A stretch of DNA of 64,000 nt from Coriaria nepalensis. Lineage: Eukaryota > Streptophyta > Magnoliopsida > Cucurbitales > Coriariaceae. Under the pieces are notes generated by a model. That model saw only the letters and a list, made by a program, of their open reading frames with translations. It did no database searches and was not told where the DNA came from. The stretch is taken from the NCBI GenBank assembly GCA_027186245.1, contig CP114490.1, positions 2,867,001 to 2,931,000 of the forward strand, given 5' to 3'. Shown in pieces: positions 48,077 to 59,613 of this stretch (its first letter is position 1; every line of letters starts with the position of its first letter). Both the position numbers and the translations under genes were made by a program.

Positions 48077-49034
48077 GATGTGCGTATAATATAATATCCC
48101 TTGTAGTTAACTTCAGAATATGCTCGATTTAGCTCGAAACGATAATTTCGGTTTAGGAATTGTATGCAAGATATGATATTAGTGTTGCTTTTACCCCAAG
48201 GGGAACAGGAGCTGTATAAGCAACCTTGTTCCTGTCAAATATATGATATCAGTATTAATATTTCCATCATTTCTGTAATGATACTTTTCAACCAAACAGT
48301 ATTATACCGTGAATCGTAACGCCTACTTCCTTCCTTTCAGAAACGTGATGCCATGGAGAAAGAGATTCCTTTCAGAAGAACGTGAAGGGTAAGGAGAAGA
48401 AGAACGTTAAGCCATGGAGAAGATCTTTCTCTCAGAAACGGAATCAGAAGGGGGTTAAAGGGAACGAAAGCAGATTCTTCCTCAAGTTTGGTGTAAGATT
48501 TGTGCTTATTTCCAGATTTAGATATAGGGTTTGAAAATTTTCTCCTTACGTCTTCGCGATTTAGATTTAGGATTTTCAGATTAGTAATTTGTCTCTATGA
48601 TTTTGAAGCACGGTTTATAAACGAGCCTGAGTTTGACCACGGCGAAGCCAGACTTAATTAAGCTCATGAGGGGACTCATTTAAAGACTCGTGAACATAAT
48701 CAGTGAGCTAGCTTAATTTTTTTATATAAGATTTTTCTATTTAAATCTTGATAAACAATATTATTCAATGCTACAATTGATTTTTCTAGTTCCTGTTCAA
48801 ACAATATTAACATGCACCCAAAAACAAAACTTGTGACAGGAACATATACACGAATTAAGAAGAGTAATGATACAGATAATGAAATATAAAGTGTACATAC
48901 AGCTCGCAGGGTGGAGAAACTAGTCACCCGAAAGAATGAATACTGACTTTATATGTACACACGATTAACTTTTGTGTTTTTATATGTCTTTTCTCTTGGG
49001 TCTTGGATTATGTATTGTCTGGAGTATAATCACA
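48077..49034. other. Intergenic with a small repeat remnant
   Basis: Near 48345-48420 a phrase around 'gccatggagaa(a/g)' occurs twice. At about 48610-48720 an 'aaacgagcctgagtttgacc' / 'gactcgtgaac' patch looks like a dispersed plant repeat. The remainder to the SCYL1-like relic is AT-rich, without a gene. Confidence 0.4.
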
Positions 49035-52000
49035 TCACATTCCAGTAGATGATGTGCGGTTTATCCTTTGAGCGCCTAATTTAGGAGCAGCAGATTTAGC
49101 ACCTCTTCCTCGGCCAGCAGATAAGGGCATGGCTCTTGTGGTAGGAGCAGGTGCAGCAATGGCAGCCCATGGGTCGTCAGGATCAACTGCTTTCACATTC
49201 AATGGTTTTGAAACTGATTTTCGGAGCAGGAGCAGCTATCGAACCCCACAGATCATCATCTTCTTCTTTAGCTGCCTTAGTTACATTTATCAGGCTCGAA
49301 CTTGAACCTGGGATAAAGCAGATATTCATTCATAGATGTAAGAAACAAGCGTATGAAAATGACATTATTATCCAACAAATTTCTAACTACAAGATTCTGC
49401 AACTAGGGGGGCAAATTCTAACTATAAAGGGATGAAATTGACTTTGAGGTTTGATTTGTGAAACAGGTCGCTTTTGAGCAGCTTGGATATTTGCAAGAGC
49501 AGGAGATGGTTTGGGCTCTTCAAGGGGCTCAATGTCATCCCACCCATCCTTATCGCTTTCATATTCTTCATGAAGTCCGTTTTCAACTTCTCCCCAGCCA
49601 TCAGTCGACGTTGGGGAAGGAACGGGTTGTTCGACTACGTCCATGCTCGAGTTTACACGTACAGGTGCTGTGACCAGAGTATTTACCACTGTAATGGGAT
49701 GGGAATTCACAGAGATGTGGAATAGCAATGGATGGAATAAAGTGGACACAGCTAAAAGTAGAGAATTTATTTTATGTAAAATACCTGAACTGGAATTTGA
49801 GGCCATAGATGCTAGAGATGCATTTGAACTAACAGAAGCAAGAGGAGCTTGTTCAGCTTGCTCAGAAGGTTTGGTTTTGAGAGTCAAGGAGCTCATCGCC
49901 CATCTACAAGGAATTTACAAAATGAGGGGCGATAATAGATTCATAGACAATAAACTAGCTAACAATTTACAGAATGCATGAGAGGACACTCTTGAAATAT
50001 AGAAACTTCCAGTATCAAAATGAGCAAACAATACATGCAAACTTGAGGAAACTTTCTTACCTGCCACTTAAACTTATAATAAGAATGGAACACTAGCAAC
50101 TAGTTATCTTGTTCCAGTACTAAATTAGTAATCAACCCACCCGAGTAAGCTAGCATTTCCTGGTAGTGATGAGATTCCAGAGGCACCAACTGTATCTCCT
50201 GAATTCGTCTACAACAAACCACAAAGAAGAATATCATAGTAACAGACTCTGAAAATACAAGAAAACATGACTACTACATATATATTTTCGTGAAACTCAA
50301 CTACATTTTAACAGTGAGTTCATCTTGCATGCAGAAATTGCTGCTTTATCCCCCAAAAAGATTGTTAAACTCAGGTTTAAGCAGAATTGCTATGTGCCAC
50401 TGTACCACTTTTGAATAAAGCTATTAGCTCTTAAATCATGGTAATGATATCAGGAAGCTCATGGAATATATATGTATACTTTGATACATTGGGCCCAGGA
50501 AAAACCAATTGGAGAAAATATTCAAAAGAATTATATGCATTTCATTACACTACCTTCTCGTAGTATTGCTTCACTATCTTATGGAAAATGTCTCCCAGTA
50601 CATCGTTAGGATAAATTAAGTTATGAGAACCTAGTTTGGAGAACAGCAAGGAAGGCAACATCAGAAAGAACTGAGTGAATTATTATTTTTCTTGGGGTTG
50701 AGTGAAATGTTATTTTTCTTGGGGCCGAAATTGAGTGAAATGTTAGTGTACCATCAAAATATACTGTGCGACCTAATGATGCACGTATTCAAAAAAGAAG
50801 GTATTAAAATGGCAAACTTTCCATTTTATGTTCAACATTTCTGCACCAAAGACCACATCAAAAAACAAAACCTTTACATAGTTTTTTGGTTAAATGGATT
50901 TCAGTCAGTTGTTGAGAAAAGTACAACCAGCCTGCTCTTCAAAAGTCACCTCAGCAGGCGCTCCAAATTCATCTTTTTCTATAGAAATTAGGAAAGGCAC
51001 AACCTTACAAACTTACCTGTATAGCCAGAGAAGTCCTCACATGGGCTCATGACTCAACCATATTTACTTCTAAGAAAACATACAACCTTACTTCTAATAA
51101 CAATGTCACACTAGCTTAGAAAAGAAAGCACGTCTTTTGTTATTATTCAGCTTGACGACAAACCTTTATGTTGTCAAAAGAGTCAAGATAAAAGAGGTAA
51201 CCATTGAAACTAAAAATTGAAAGAGACAACCATGAATAATGTTCATCCAACATACTAATTTGGGGTGGGTGGTCACTGATAGCGAGTCAAATAAAATTAT
51301 ACAGTTTATTCTGACTTAGATCAGAAGTCATCATCACTCAGATAAGAAGACTCTTATTTATATTTTACGGATGATTCAAAGTTTTAAGCAGTTTGCAAAA
51401 TAGGTAAACTATATAGAAAATATGGGAAGAATTCATAAGTAGCTAATTGGTCATTACTGTATCCTTAAAATGTAAAACACAAAATGAGCTCAACATTAAA
51501 ATGTCACCTGTCGGGATCGACGGTAAGCACGACAATATTAGGGAGAATTCTAGTTGCAATCTCTGTGCTGTCATAATAAGCACTAGTGGCACATAAAGCC
51601 ATAATGCCTGCAAGCAAATAATTTTAATAGTTGAGACAACTACAAAAGAAAATTTTCAAGGGCTTGTAAACATCCAAAACTCAGAAATACAAGAGAGCAA
51701 GCTGCAGGGAGGCTATCATAACCCCAGAACTGTAACAAGACTGGAAAAAAGAAGCTAGAAATAAAAAATTTCTCACAATAATAGGGGGTATACTTCTTAT
51801 ACCTGCTGCTCGAACCGGAGAAAAGGTATCACGTAATGCACGAACAGTAAATGCATTGATTAGAACTCTCTTTCTTTTCTACATTATTGATTTCACTCGT
51901 GAGTGAATATTCAATCTCATAAGGAAAATTCAAGCAGAAATCTATTAGTAAATGAATTTAATAAACCAGAACATATGTACAACAGATTGCTGTATAATCA

Positions 52001-55000
52001 ATGTACCCACACATCGTTATGTAAAAAGGAAAGAATGTATACATAAAAATAGAGTCTAGGCACTTCTAAAAATATGTAGTCATCTCTGATGCCTGAGGTA
52101 CTTACCCCTTCGTTTAAGTAGTTGGCAATATTTCCAAGCAATATGGTAGTATTTGTCCGTATTGCTGCCTCTTCATCGACCTGCAACACTTACAGAAAGT
52201 CCCCATATGCTAAATAAGTATAATAATGCACTCAACTTAAGGGAATGTGTTCAAAAAAGAAATTGAAGAATAGAAACTATTTAGAAAAACTAAATGTCCA
52301 TAGAAATTTTCATGATTAACAGAATCAACTATTGTCTGAATAAACAAATAGAGACAAGGTCACAAAATTCTTAACGTTGAATAGGCTCTTGGATAACTGA
52401 TACCTGCAACTTTGAAAGATACTTCAATAACGACCCTTAGATAGTTCTTTGAGAAAGCTGCAGTACAGAATCACACTAACATTAGAAAAATCTACTAGAG
52501 AACAAAAGTGATAATGTAACATAAATACAGAAGTAGACTGCTATCTATAGAGTTGATAGACTCAATTAAGAAAATCACTAGGGGCCAATTATATGAGGTC
52601 AGAAGACATTGATTGCCTTTTCCTTTCTTTTTCCAATAATTAATTAGAGGAAAAATGTTCCGTAATATACAAGCCAGGGAACAAAACAACAATCAGAACA
52701 ACATAGAGCAGAGTAAATAATATAACTACCAGTAGCAGTTAGACTAATATGGAAATATATCTTATGAAAGCTTTATCTGCACAATCAGAGGCCAGTACCC
52801 AATATATATTTTACATTTTCAAGAACAGAATGAAATGGAAGCAATTGATTGAAAATTCTAAACATCGCTTCAACCTTACGCTCTGGTGAAAATGATAAAC
52901 TTGTTTACTATTTCCCATTTCAAGTACATCCCACATAAGGCATATCTAGTATAATAATAACAATGACTTTATACCTTAGGAGCCAGAACAAGCATCGACT
53001 TTAGAGTCAGTTCCCGGAGAAAAGCAGATGTGTTGGAGAAACCAGTAGCGACATGAGGATAAACCTAGTAAAGAAGTATTTGGAGAAATTCTAATATCCA
53101 AATATATCTCAGAAAAATTAAGAATTATATATGTAACTATCTATAGTTGGTCCAGTACAGTCCTAGACCAATTCTAGGACCACTCATTCTTCACCCTAGA
53201 GACATAATCTCAGACAGTTAACTACTCACTTTTGTGTGTACATTTGTTTAGCGGAATAATTACACTCTCCCCAATAAAACATGGATTATCTTCATCATTT
53301 AGAGACAAGAAAGTATACAGGTCCATACTTGCTCATCAACAATTTGGGCTGACGATGAATCTCCACATTGATCAATGTGTTGCAAGAGACCAACTCGAAT
53401 AGCTCCGTCATTGGAGGCAAAAAGTTTCACACCTGTTGGTAGAACCTACACATGAAATGAAAGACAAAACCCATATCAAATGAAAGTATACTGAGATGTA
53501 CAGATGAAAAATAATCAAACCGTTAGAAACAAGTTTTTAACATAAACAATGAGTAATGTTGAGATGCTGATGGAGTACAACCTTGGCGCGGAATTCTTCA
53601 GTTGAAAGCCAAGACCCCATTTTCAGTAATGCCGTCAAAGCAGGTGCAGCAGCTGAACCAAATTCAAGGGAAGAAGCTAATAAAGGAAGTAACTGTAGAA
53701 ACCAAAAAAGAAAAGTTGAGAATCCTTCAGAATATCAGCTATCACACATCCAGAGAATCTGTCTTTCTACAGTAATGCTAACATAAAACCTAATGATTTC
53801 AGGAGTCAAACCTTTTTCAGAACTATTTGGCGAGGAAGTTGTTCTGCTAGATTTGGAAGCTTGCTGAAAAAGGTATCCTTCTCAACACTGTCCTTTAAAC
53901 TAAGAATTTCCATGAAGTATATTGTGTCAACCAACTTATTTTGGAAATATTCTGTCAATCCATATGTGGCAAAATTAGGTAACAGAAAACAAGGGGAGGA
54001 TGAGAGTAAGAAATGCAGAAGATAATATCATGGAACTCACCACTATTTTCTATCAGCTTTGATGTATTCAACCTGCGAGAAGGCATGGAACTCAGAAGCC
54101 GCTGACAATCTGGAAGTAGAGAATTCATCAACAGAGACTGACAGAAAAAGGATAGAAAGATTTGCAAATGAAAATAAATATCCCGCAATCAAAACATTAA
54201 AAAAAATTTAAAGTAAATTTATAAATTTATATTTAAAAAAAAAAAAAAAAGCCATCCAAAACTGACAGTACCGGGTAACATGGGCTCACACTTACGCAGC
54301 ACACACACATTCCAGCTACAGTGTCTCGGTTGGAAAGAACACAAAAGACCAGAAAAATACTCAAGATGCAAAAAAGGAGTGGATGCGCAGGCATGCACGA
54401 TAATCCACTATAGGGAGGATGACATAAAAAGGCAAAGAATATTTCAAGAGCTCTTATGATTAAGAGCAATAACCTTTGGAATAGAAGAGGTGTTACGCAG
54501 CTCCTCTGTTTTTCCCAATGTAACACCCGAGAAAAGTTCATACATTAAACAGCCTATAATCAAATTCAAAAACTTAGATTGCTTTAACAAAGCTGTATTA
54601 GAGTATCAAATACACGTAATTAACGATTTGCATATGCATCCAACATCAAGTGAAGACTTAAGCTATAGAGTTTGTATTAAACCAAAGATATAAAAATATT
54701 GAATTTTCTATATATTCATTTCACCTAAACACATACATATATGTCATTATGCCAGTCAATTCTAAATAAATACTTATATAGTTTGGTATATAAGGATGAA
54801 AGTAGGATGGAATCCTTAGTTTTCATTAAAAGAATTGAACAGTCTCACCGACAATATGAGCTCAGCAACCTAGTGGAGTAAAGCCAGTTTAACTTTGAAA
54901 TCTAATGGTGCTATTGTAAAGAACATCTAAAAGTATATGCCATCTAGTATACAAGAAAATGTAAATACAACATATATATCCCAACCTCAAGAGAGTAACT

Positions 55001-57340
55001 TTGGGCGTTGCTCCAAAAACAAAAGTGTAGAAACAGCCTGTTTAGTTGTTATTTCCTTTGAAAATCTTCCTAATCTAGATAAAGGTTCTATCTCCAGGAT
55101 CAATTAAATGACTTACCCAACCCCCAAGAATCATGGCCCATGGTGGACACTTTCTTACAGCATCCCAGTCAGATTTTACCAATTCCATTGGCTTATACTG
55201 TGATCCAATGAGCCATGCATATTGCTGAATGAACAAAGACAATAACAATTAGACCCAACTCATAATAGAAAGCCACTATAGGGAGGAAATCCACAGTTGA
55301 AGCACATCGGATTAAAGAAACATCTCAAAAGCAGATGTGAAATTTTATCTGTCAAAACTTCAACCAAAATGTAAATGCCATGGATATTAAAAGTCAATTT
55401 GACATGTAATGTTTCACTCATGAATGTTGAGACTGCAATTCAAGACAAGCCTCGAGTCATTTTTGGGAAAGGTAAGATAACATGATGCAACTTAGTTGCA
55501 AGGTAGTGTGCTATATCACAAAATGTTTTCTTGACTAGGATTCTCATTGATGATCAATTGTTTGGAAAGTACTTTCTTTTACCAAGATTATCTTTGATTC
55601 CATTAACCTGCATAAGAACAGTTTCCAAGTTTCGCACAGAGTTCCAACTTAATTAAGATATTATAAAGTTATAATATAGATCATAGCAATAATTCAAGAG
55701 GAGCAATCCAAAATATGATTTTAAGAGACAATAATTACCAGCATTGACCCAGTGGAAGCTTCACTATTCCTGTCAAACTCAGAGAGCACATCAAAAGCAT
55801 GAAGCTTCCAATCCAAAGTTGGAGTGACAACAACACTGGCCAAGCAAACATTACCATAAACCTGGGGTAATCATAGTTAGTTAGAAAATAAACTATGGTG
55901 TGGGGGCGACGATCAAAGAGTGTTAGTTATAGAAAATTATCCATCTAATTAAAACATTGCTTTGAGCAGAGACATTTATATGCAAATAAAATTTATCCAG
56001 ACATACTTACAAGTTTACAGTCCTTATTTAAGAAGCTCACAGCCTTAGCTATCTGGTTCAGTCCCCAAGCATAATATTCATGTCTGCCATCAAATGAAAG
56101 TCCTCCGATTTATATTGACCTTGAAATCATCCACTAATAAGAAAACCAAGCAAAGTCCAACTATTTTGCATGCTATATTATATACACCCCAAGACACATG
56201 CTTCCCAGATGCAGAACCAAGAATTTACATAGTACCCGATCATTATATCACAAAACAATCAAATACTCCAAATTACTAGTCTTATTTCTTACTCAAGTCT
56301 ACTTAAGTCAATGGCACCTCCTTTCCAAACTGATTGGACTCGCCCACTTCCTTTTATACCACCCCATTTTGTCCTCCAAATCTATTTCCATAAACTCTAA
56401 GTATACTTGCTTCTCCACACCAACACCTAATTAAGTCCAAGTTCAACAGGGCTACAATTAAATTTACTCTCATAATGTTGCAACTTGCAAGGCAAGGGTG
56501 CTAAAAAAACACCTAGTCATATTCGCAGTGAGCAGTGATGGAATAATTAAATTTATAGGATTTACCAATGACACTAAACAAGTTAAAAAAGCTAAAGAAC
56601 TGACAAATTCGGCAGGAGCAGTGATTACCTCTGTGTACCTTCTAGACCTAGTTCCTTGATCTTTTCTGAAAGCGGCATAACAGGCTCTGTTACAATATAG
56701 ATTGTAACTTTTTCAGCAGAACCATCAGAAGTTTCTGCTTCAGTACTATGAAGAAATGATAAAATATTTGGATGCCTAACCTGAATAACAATATATAAAT
56801 AAAAATTAATAAAAATTAAAGTTTTCACATAGAGCAGATTTATTTAACAGAATTAGCATACTTGAGAAGAAATGAGGGGTATCTAAGTCTCAGATATTAT
56901 CCTAGACTTCTATATGAAGCATGTTGAACTAAGTAATATATGTTCTTCTACAAACAAACTAAATTGAAGATTTAATAACAAAGATGGTGCAAGAAGGTTT
57001 TCTAATTTTGGAAGTTTTATGCCTAAGGTCTAGAATTTTATACAAGAGGTTTTAAGGAGTAACTTGCATCAGATTCCTGCACCAATTTATGCTTCTAAGG
57101 CCATAGTATCAGGAATACGATCACAATGAATCCTTAACAGCGATAAAAACATACAGGAAAATACTTCTGGAAAATGATATTTGATTCTATCCAATATAAT
57201 TAGTTGAGTAGCAATCAACATCTTACAGTGCGCAGCCGTTTGACACCATTTCGGCCTGCTGCCAAATGACCATCCTGAGCATTACTTCCCGAAAGGGAAA
57301 ATATAGATACTGGAGTTCCATCATCCTGAAAATTATCCAT
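49035..57340 (-). pseudogene. SCYL1: SCYL1-like N-terminal kinase-like protein pseudogene
   Basis: Twenty exons are recognisable: 57227-57325, 56629-56780, 56011-56083, 55739-55861, 55117-55224, 54474-54553, 54041-54137, 53812-53951, 53582-53692, 53329-53445, 52975-53064, 52404-52457, 52106-52180, 51803-51878, 51508-51607, about 50546-50610, 50141-50208, 49785-49903, 49443-49667 and 49035-49307. They encode the pseudokinase part (VRHPNILSFLHSTEAE), HEAT-like repeats (LLQHIDQCGD, LTLKSMLVLAPK) and the Ser/Pro-rich tail (PTSTDGWGEVENG, EPKPSPALANIQAAQKRP). In animals and plants SCYL1-type proteins act in Golgi/COPI traffic. Lesions: the usual first exon (MLKFL...) is absent upstream; one base is missing near 55131; a TAA lies at 52437-52439; the exon at about 50546-50610 is shortened and lacks an acceptor; one base is added near 49217-49221. 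It is therefore non-coding as full length. Confidence 0.88.
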
Positions 57341-58278
57341 TACTACAAAAACTTAATGGAAAGGAAAGAGTAGCAGGAAGAAGTTATAGAAGAAAGAAGA
57401 ACATCAGCATGTTTTGGGCATGATCATTACTGAACATCCCTATTCACACAGCATTAACATCTTACACATGCATATTATTGGGTATTATATCATCTAGGTT
57501 TGGTACTCACATGCATATAAAGGCTATCCAACAGATACAACAAGGTTAAGATTCACCATTTCTAATATCCATTGATCACAGTTCCTGTCCTTACTACTTC
57601 CTACAGAACAGAAACATTCTACAAATTCAATCACCAGAGTTCCAAACCTCCATATTCATTCAAAATTCAATCAAATCCAACCCCATTTCAAAAATTCAAT
57701 AAGCCAAAAGACACTCAGAAACCACGTCTGCTTCAAAAAACAAACTCAAAGTTAACTTACAATTCACACAATACCAGAATTAAGAAAATTCAGCTCAGCC
57801 ACGGCCCTAATCTACAAAACTAGGAGGCGGGATCAATCACGAGCACAAAGTGTTGAAGAGTGTTATTCGAGCTATGGGCTATGAACTCTGAAGTTGTTTT
57901 TCCTTGAATCTTTGGTCTGGTTCGTTCGGTATGAAAAGTGTGAATCTTTCTGACTAATCTGGTGTCATACTGATAATTTGACCTTGATTAGGAAAGTGGA
58001 GTGCTATAAAATAATTTACACGATAAGCCCCTACCATGTAATTGATGGTAAAAGGTCTCTGCTTTTTTTCATATCACCATGAAGTTACCTTGCTATGCTT
58101 GTTCTAGTGCCTTCATTTACAGCTAGTTTGTCATAATTTTATCAAACGGTGTCCAAGTCCTGTGAATTCATACATGTTTTTTTTAATGGGTTTGACTCTA
58201 TTTGCTGTATACACTTTCACAAAACTTATTGTGTTTTCATATCATTTCATAGTTAATTTCCTTGACATTGATACTCAG
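57341..58278. other. Interval between two 5'-truncated divergent relics
   Basis: About 0.9 kb. It should hold the first exons of the SCYL1-like gene (minus) and of the HAD gene (plus), and their promoters, yet neither first exon is detectable. An A/C-rich stretch at 57560-57830 has an open plus-strand frame without domain features. Confidence 0.6.
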
Positions 58279-59290
58279 AATGTCCATGGATGAACTGATA
58301 GAAAGCAAGCACCCAACTACATGGGTGGAATTTGAAAAGGGGTTGATTGATGAGGTATTCCTCTAAATTTGTTAAAGGTTGTTTATACAAATTCCGATTT
58401 GATTGAGTGTCTGACTACTACCATTGAGTATACTTAGTCCTTCTTACTGCAAATCTCTGTGTCTTTGAGGCCAAGTTGGCTAGAAAATTCTTTAAAGATG
58501 GAAGGCCTTTTGATTTGGAAGGTTGGTAGGAATTTCCTGCTCAGTCTCTTTTCTTTTCTGCTCAGGCCTTAAGAACTGTATGAAAAGTGGATATTCTTAT
58601 ATCAAAGATGTTGAAGAATTGCTCTGTGAATTACACAAAAACAACTACGAGATCCATGCTTTCACAAATTATCCCATTTGGTTAGGAAAAAAGCCTCCAC
58701 TTTTTTTTTCCTTCCTTCAGTGCAAATCTCTCATCATTTCTTGAAAAAATTCTTATGGTAGGTACAAAATGATTGAGGAGAAGTTAGAAATCTCAAGATA
58801 TCTATCTTGGACCTTTTGCTCATGCTTGAACGGCACATTGATGGTCTTACATGCTTTGTCATATATGGTTCTAAGAAAGAAGGGTAAATCGCGAGTGATC
58901 GTGTTTTCTATGTTCCAAGGAAAAGAAAGCCAGATCCTGAATTCTACTTGGAAGTTGTAAGACATCTTAAAGTTGAACCAACAAATTGCATTTTCATCTA
59001 TGACAGGTTTGTTTTTTTACTTCTTCCATCGTTGATCAAATAATGAGTATTTCTATATTTAAAATTTTTGCACATGGAGACAAGCCTGATCCGTTTTGTC
59101 ATGTATTTCTACATTTGTCATAAGATGTATATCATTGCTGATTAGTGTGAACATTACAGGAAGAAAAATGTAGAGGCAGCAAATGAGGTAGGCATAATTG
59201 GTGTACCAAATGAGTTAACTTTCTCACATGGAGGCATGCCTAATACGCTGGACCTACAGACAGCTTTTATCTTTAACCATTGTAGGTTTC
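58279..59290 (+). pseudogene. HAD-superfamily hydrolase relic, chloroplast FMN-hydrolase-like
   Basis: Exon-like pieces lie at 58279-58354 (MSMDELIESKHPTTWVEFEK), 58470-58521 (FFKDGRPFDLE), 58566-58680 (GYSYIKDVEELLCEL, HAFTNYPIW), 58762-58831 (SRYLSWTFCSCLN), 58920-59006 (KRKPDPEFYLEVVRHL) and 59160 on (RKKNVEAANEVGIIG). Order and motifs fit a HAD phosphatase resembling Arabidopsis plastid FMN hydrolase 1, which turns FMN into riboflavin; that particular match is from memory. The N-terminal exon that would carry the nucleophile motif (DxD) is missing. The acidic motif reads IFIYDR where FIDDR is expected (TAT at 58999-59001). The donor after the fourth piece is GC, and the next acceptor leaves the frame inconsistent. 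It cannot encode an active enzyme. Confidence 0.75.
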
Positions 59291-59399
59291 CTTTCGTACC
59301 AATTAGTCAAAGATTCCTTATGGATGGAGATAAACAACTCTACCAAACCGATCACTTCATACTCATAAGCTGGATATCACTTCATATGTTTTCTCTGTA

Positions 59400-59612
59400 A
59401 TTTGTTTGTTTCTTTTAATCACACTCTTCCATCTTCCTTCTTCTGATAATCACTTATCATGTTCTATTCTTCTAGTTCTACAACTTCACCTCTAATTCTC
59501 TGCTGATTTTCTTCTCCCACCTATTCCTTTCATCTCATTTTTCTTTTTCTACTCTTTTCTCCTCATCTTTCTGTCGCCGGTTCAGATCAAATTTCATTGA
59601 TCTGTTTCAGTT
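59400..59612 (+). promoter_or_regulatory. Pyrimidine-rich 5'UTR/promoter of the NLR gene
   Basis: The plus strand is rich in C and T (for example 'tctttttctactcttttctc') just upstream of the NLR start, resembling a plant Y-patch and 5'UTR. No clear TATA box was fixed. Confidence 0.35.
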
Positions 59613-59613
59613 T

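Noticed and set aside
50692..50991. 99-codon plus-strand frame
   Set aside because: It lies in an intron of the SCYL1-like relic, includes a short tandem duplication ('gagtgaaatgtta') and has no domain.
56094..56434. Two overlapping plus-strand frames of 61 and 78 codons
   Set aside because: They lie in an intron of the SCYL1-like relic, have no domains and overlap in different frames.
57326..57340. ATG at 57340 as a genuine start for the SCYL1-like gene
   Set aside because: The sequence just after it (ATTTTCAG|GATGATGG) is a splice acceptor at the position where the family's second exon begins, so this ATG is intron sequence read through by chance.
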